From JAUSIF01 sp040901465 (lineage in GTDB: Bacteria; Pseudomonadota; Alphaproteobacteria; Rhizobiales; Xanthobacteraceae): a stretch of 64,000 nt of DNA. Within the stretch, counting starts at the first letter, position 1. Each line of letters opens with the position of its first letter. The stretch spans positions 193,142 through 257,141 of the forward strand of contig JBBDYN010000053.1 of the NCBI GenBank assembly GCA_040901465.1, in the 5' to 3' direction. This document shows, one piece after another, positions 61,214 to 64,000 of the stretch. The notes beneath the pieces were generated by a model. That model did no database searches and had not been told where the DNA came from. It worked only from the letters and a program-made list of their open reading frames with translations. The position numbers and the translations under genes were made by a program.

Positions 61214-63780
61214 CCGCGTTCGTGCCGTCACGCTCGACGTTCTGGCACCGGCTGCGGACCGTGCTGCGGCTCGCGCTCCGCGAATTGCGCAGTGGCGTGC
61301 GCGGTTTCGGAGTGTTTCTCGCGTGCCTCGCCTTGGGCGTTGCTGCGATCGCGGGCGTAGGATCGGTCGCGCGCGCCCTGTCGGACGGGCTTGCGCGCGA
61401 AGGCGCGGTGATCCTGGGCGGCGACGTCGCCTTTTCGCTCGCGTTGCGGGAGGCGAGCAAGGAAGAGCGCGCGTTCTTCGAGGATCGCGGCATGGTTTCC
61501 ACTATCGCGTCGGCGCGGGCGATGGCGCGGGCCCCGGACGGCGACGCGACGCTCGTGGACTTGAAGGCGGTGGACGACCTCTATCCGCTCACGGGCACGG
61601 TGAAGATCGAGCCCAGCATGACGCTCGAGGCCGCGCTCGCGCGGCGCGGCGCGGCGTTCGGCGCCGTCGCCGACGAAGCGCTACTCGTGCGGCTCGGGCT
61701 CGTGCCGGATGCGACGGTCCTGGTCGGCGACGCGAAAATACAGATCGCCGGGGTGCTGACGACTGAACCCGACAAGCTTGCGATCGGCATGGGCCTCGCT
61801 CCGCGGCTTCTGATCTCGGACGAGGCGTTTCGCGCGACCGGTTTGCTGCAGCCAGGCAGCGTCGTGCGCTGGACCTACCGCCTGCGGCTCGCCGATCCGG
61901 CGGAAGCCTCGCTCGCGGCGACCACGAACGAGGCGCGCACGCGCTTCCCCGACGCGGGCTGGGAGATGCGCACGCGCGCGGGTGCCGCGCCGCGGCTCGA
62001 GGACAACGTCCGGCGCTTCGCGGAATTCCTCACGCTCGTGGGGTTGACCGCACTTCTTGTCGGCGGTGTCGGCGTCGCGAACGCCGTGAAATATTATCTC
62101 GAGCGCAAGCGCGGCGCGATGGCAACGCTCAAGGCGGTCGGCGCCTCGGGCGGCACGGTATTCTTGATCTATCTCGCCGAGGTGGCGCTGATCGCGTTCG
62201 CCGGCATCGCGATCGGGCTTGCCATCGGATCGGCGCTGCCGTTCGTCATTGCCTGGGGTTTCGAGCGGGTCATTCCGATTCCGCTGGTGCCCGCGATCCA
62301 TCCGCAAGCGCTCTTGATCGCGCTCGCCTATGGCTTGCTCGTCGTGCTCGTGTTCGCGCTGTGGCCGCTCGGGCGCGCGCACGATGTTCCCGTGTCGGCC
62401 TTGTTTCGCGACACGATCGAGCCGGACCGGCGGCTGCCGCGGCGGCGCTACATCGTGCTCGCCGTGCTGGCAGGTGCTGCGCTCGTGGCGCTTACGATCC
62501 TGAGCGCGGAAGTGCAGCGCGTCGCGATTATCTACGTCGTGGCCGCGGGCGCCGTGTTCGTGGTGTTGCGGGCGCTCGCCTCGGGATTGATGGCGCTGGC
62601 GCGGCGGCTGCCGCGGCCGCGCTGGATCCCGCTCAGGCTCGCAATCGCGAACGTGCACCGGCCCGGCGCGCTTACGCCCACCGTGGTGCTGTCGCTCGGG
62701 CTTGGGCTGTCGCTGCTCGTCACGCTCGCGCTCATCGAAAGCAATCTACGCAATCAGCTCACCGCGGCATTGCCCGAGCGCGCGCCGAGTTTCTTCTTCA
62801 TCGATATTCCTTCGGCGGAGTCCGAGCGGTTTTCGAATTTCGTGCTCAGTCGCGCCAAGGGCGCGCGCCTCGACGAGGTGCCGCTTCTACGCGGGCGCAT
62901 CGTGCGGCTGAAGAATGTGCCGGCCGAGCAGGTGACCCCCGACCCCGATGCGGCATGGGTGCTGCGCTCGGATCGCGGCGTCACGTTCGCAAACGACGTG
63001 CCGCTTGGATCGAAGGTGGTGGCGGGCGAATGGTGGCCGCCGAATTATGACGGCCCGCCTGTCGTCTCGTTCGACAAGCGGCTCGCGGACGGGCTCGGGC
63101 TCGCGCTCGGCGACACGATCGTCGTCAACGTGCTCGGGCGAACGATCGAAGCCAAGATTGCCAACCTGCGCACGATCGAGTGGGAGAGCCTCGGCATTAA
63201 TTTCGTGATGCTGTTCTCGCCGAACACGTTCCGCGGGGCGCCGCATTCGGTGCTGGCGACGCTCACCTTTGCCGACGGCGGCAACACGCAAAAGGAGATC
63301 GCGCTTCTGAAGGAGATCGCCGCCGCGTTCCCGGCGATCACCACGGTGCGCGTCAAGGAAGCGCTCGAAGCGATCAACGCGATCGTGTCCCAGCTCGCGG
63401 TCGCAATCCGCGGCGCCAGCATGATCACGCTGATTGCGAGCGTGCTCGTGCTCGCGGGCGCGCTCGCGGCCGGGCACCACAGCCGGGTCTATGATGCGGT
63501 GATTCTCAAGACGCTCGGCGCGACGCGCCGTCGATTGGTACTCGCGTACGGCCTCGAATATACAATTCTCGGAATCGCGACCGCCGTCGTGGCGACGATC
63601 GCCGGAAGTCTCGCCGCGGCCTATGTGGTCGAGGAAGTCATGCGATTCCCCTTCAGCTTCGCTCCCTCCGCCGCCGCGCTGGCCGCGAGCTTTGCCGTAG
63701 CCCTGACCGTCGCCTTCGGCCTTGTGGGCACTTGGCGGGCGCTGGGCGAGAAACCCGCCCGGGTATTGAGGAATTTGTGA
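61210..63780 (+). CDS. FtsX-like permease of a YbbP-type ABC exporter
   Basis: This 856-residue inner-membrane protein is a tandem FtsX-domain permease. An N-terminal membrane segment (GFGVFLACLALGVAAIAGVG) precedes a large periplasmic domain (about 55-275). Helix clusters follow around 280-500, with a second periplasmic part (about 505-720) and a final set of helices ending GTWRALGEKPARVLRNL. The total is about ten membrane segments, matching YbbP (804 in E. coli). YbbAP with TesA is thought to release or move hydrophobic molecules from the membrane, but its substrate is not settled. Confidence 0.92.
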   Translation: MTAFVPSRSTFWHRLRTVLRLALRELRSGVRGFGVFLACLALGVAAIAGVGSVARALSDGLAREGAVILGGDVAFSLALREASKEERAFFEDRGMVSTIASARAMARAPDGDATLVDLKAVDDLYPLTGTVKIEPSMTLEAALARRGAAFGAVADEALLVRLGLVPDATVLVGDAKIQIAGVLTTEPDKLAIGMGLAPRLLISDEAFRATGLLQPGSVVRWTYRLRLADPAEASLAATTNEARTRFPDAGWEMRTRAGAAPRLEDNVRRFAEFLTLVGLTALLVGGVGVANAVKYYLERKRGAMATLKAVGASGGTVFLIYLAEVALIAFAGIAIGLAIGSALPFVIAWGFERVIPIPLVPAIHPQALLIALAYGLLVVLVFALWPLGRAHDVPVSALFRDTIEPDRRLPRRRYIVLAVLAGAALVALTILSAEVQRVAIIYVVAAGAVFVVLRALASGLMALARRLPRPRWIPLRLAIANVHRPGALTPTVVLSLGLGLSLLVTLALIESNLRNQLTAALPERAPSFFFIDIPSAESERFSNFVLSRAKGARLDEVPLLRGRIVRLKNVPAEQVTPDPDAAWVLRSDRGVTFANDVPLGSKVVAGEWWPPNYDGPPVVSFDKRLADGLGLALGDTIVVNVLGRTIEAKIANLRTIEWESLGINFVMLFSPNTFRGAPHSVLATLTFADGGNTQKEIALLKEIAAAFPAITTVRVKEALEAINAIVSQLAVAIRGASMITLIASVLVLAGALAAGHHSRVYDAVILKTLGATRRRLVLAYGLEYTILGIATAVVATIAGSLAAAYVVEEVMRFPFSFAPSAAALAASFAVALTVAFGLVGTWRALGEKPARVLRNL

Positions 63781-63840
63781 GTTTGGTGCCAATCCGTGGG
63801 GGCGCCGTTCACCCTTCACGGAACCTCGCAGATTAATTAC

Positions 63841-63869
63841 TTGCCGCCACAATTTGTGATCACCATATT
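63841..63869 (+). promoter_or_regulatory. Candidate promoter for the last gene
   Basis: TTGCCG (63841-63846) and CATATT (63864-63869) are separated by exactly 17 bp, each matching consensus at 4 of 6 positions. The spacer contains the small palindrome GTGATCAC. A start near 63877 would give a ~60-nt leader before the ATG at 63937. It sits in the gap after the permease gene, whose remaining sequence shows nothing else. Confidence 0.4.
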
Positions 63870-63936
63870 GGCAGCGAACCCACGACAGGCCCCCGGCAAA
63901 GGGATCGCGGTCGTCAGGGAGGAGAGAGGTCCAACG

Positions 63937-64000
63937 ATGTCTGAATACAACCCCAATCCGGCTGCCCGTTACGGCACGACCGTCGCACGCGACCGGGTCG
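63937..64000 (+). CDS. 5' end of a gene, possibly a Bax inhibitor-1/YccA family protein
   Basis: Twenty-one codons are visible before the window ends, starting MSEYNPNPAARYGTT, with GGGAGGAGAG about 10-20 bases upstream of the ATG. The short polar, Arg/Asn/Tyr-containing start resembles the N-termini of rhizobial Bax inhibitor-1/YccA membrane proteins (MSDxDRN...YG pattern), a family I recall near this ABC exporter in related genomes. The evidence is too short for a firm call. Confidence 0.45.
   Translation, partial: MSEYNPNPAARYGTTVARDRV

Overview
This is ordinary core chromosome from a GC-rich alphaproteobacterium, most likely Hyphomicrobiales (Rhizobiales) near the Bradyrhizobiaceae/Xanthobacteraceae. 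The support is gene content and order: a large NAD-type glutamate dehydrogenase, an IalB-family protein, DUF1674, an extensin-like protein, paired glnK-amtB cassettes, and the strings ftsK-lolA-xthA, htpX-rsmB-heparinase-purH and tsaD/hemC-hemD-mitofilin-hemY. The assignment rests on recalled gene neighbourhoods, not on a search. I see no phage, integrase, transposase, CRISPR array, toxin-antitoxin pair or biosynthetic cluster.

Layout. 0.4-6.4 kb: an OmpR-type response regulator with a stand-alone cyclic-nucleotide-binding protein, then on the minus strand an aminotransferase, ftsK, a lolA-like gene and a collapsed exonuclease III gene (xthA). 6.4-10.6 kb: two consecutive glnK-amtB cassettes for ammonium uptake and nitrogen sensing, with a strong terminator between them. 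10.6-15.6 kb: tesB, a UbiH-type hydroxylase, and a minus-strand run of Trm112, Lon-substrate-binding, YbbN and a tRNA-editing deacylase. 15.6-22.3 kb: tRNA-Gly(GCC), NAD-glutamate dehydrogenase and an MFS transporter. 22.2-28.1 kb: purH, heparinase II/III-like, rsmB and htpX. 28.2-30.5 kb: small envelope and respiratory-assembly genes. 30.5-35.6 kb: acs, DUF1761, EVE, gpsA, tsaD. 35.6-40.3 kb: hemC-hemD-mitofilin-hemY and tRNA-Thr(CGT). 40.7-45.3 kb: a complete five-gene branched-chain-amino-acid-type ABC transporter with tight start/stop overlaps. 45.3-50.3 kb: a 2-hydroxyacid dehydrogenase, TerB, a class I amidotransferase, tRNA-Ala(CGC), yggT-DUF167-folD and an acetyltransferase. 50.3-57.2 kb: typA, a site-2 protease with CBS domains, argG, a small membrane protein, rlmN and ialB. 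57.3-64 kb: an oxidoreductase, DUF1232, pterin dehydratase, thpR, a TesA-like esterase divergent from a LolD/YbbP-type ABC exporter, and the first 21 codons of a final gene.

The most unusual item is the xthA remnant at 1568-1732: 54 codons that keep the first ~33 and last ~18 residues of exonuclease III in one open frame, with the roughly 200-residue middle missing. Other items worth a look are a family of head-to-head palindromic repeats (three copies), a perfect 26-bp palindrome inside one of them, two convergent gene pairs whose stop codons share a single CTAG, candidate sigma-54/NtrC sites at the glnK genes, and a mitofilin homologue embedded in the heme genes. I did not find a convincing undescribed multi-gene system.
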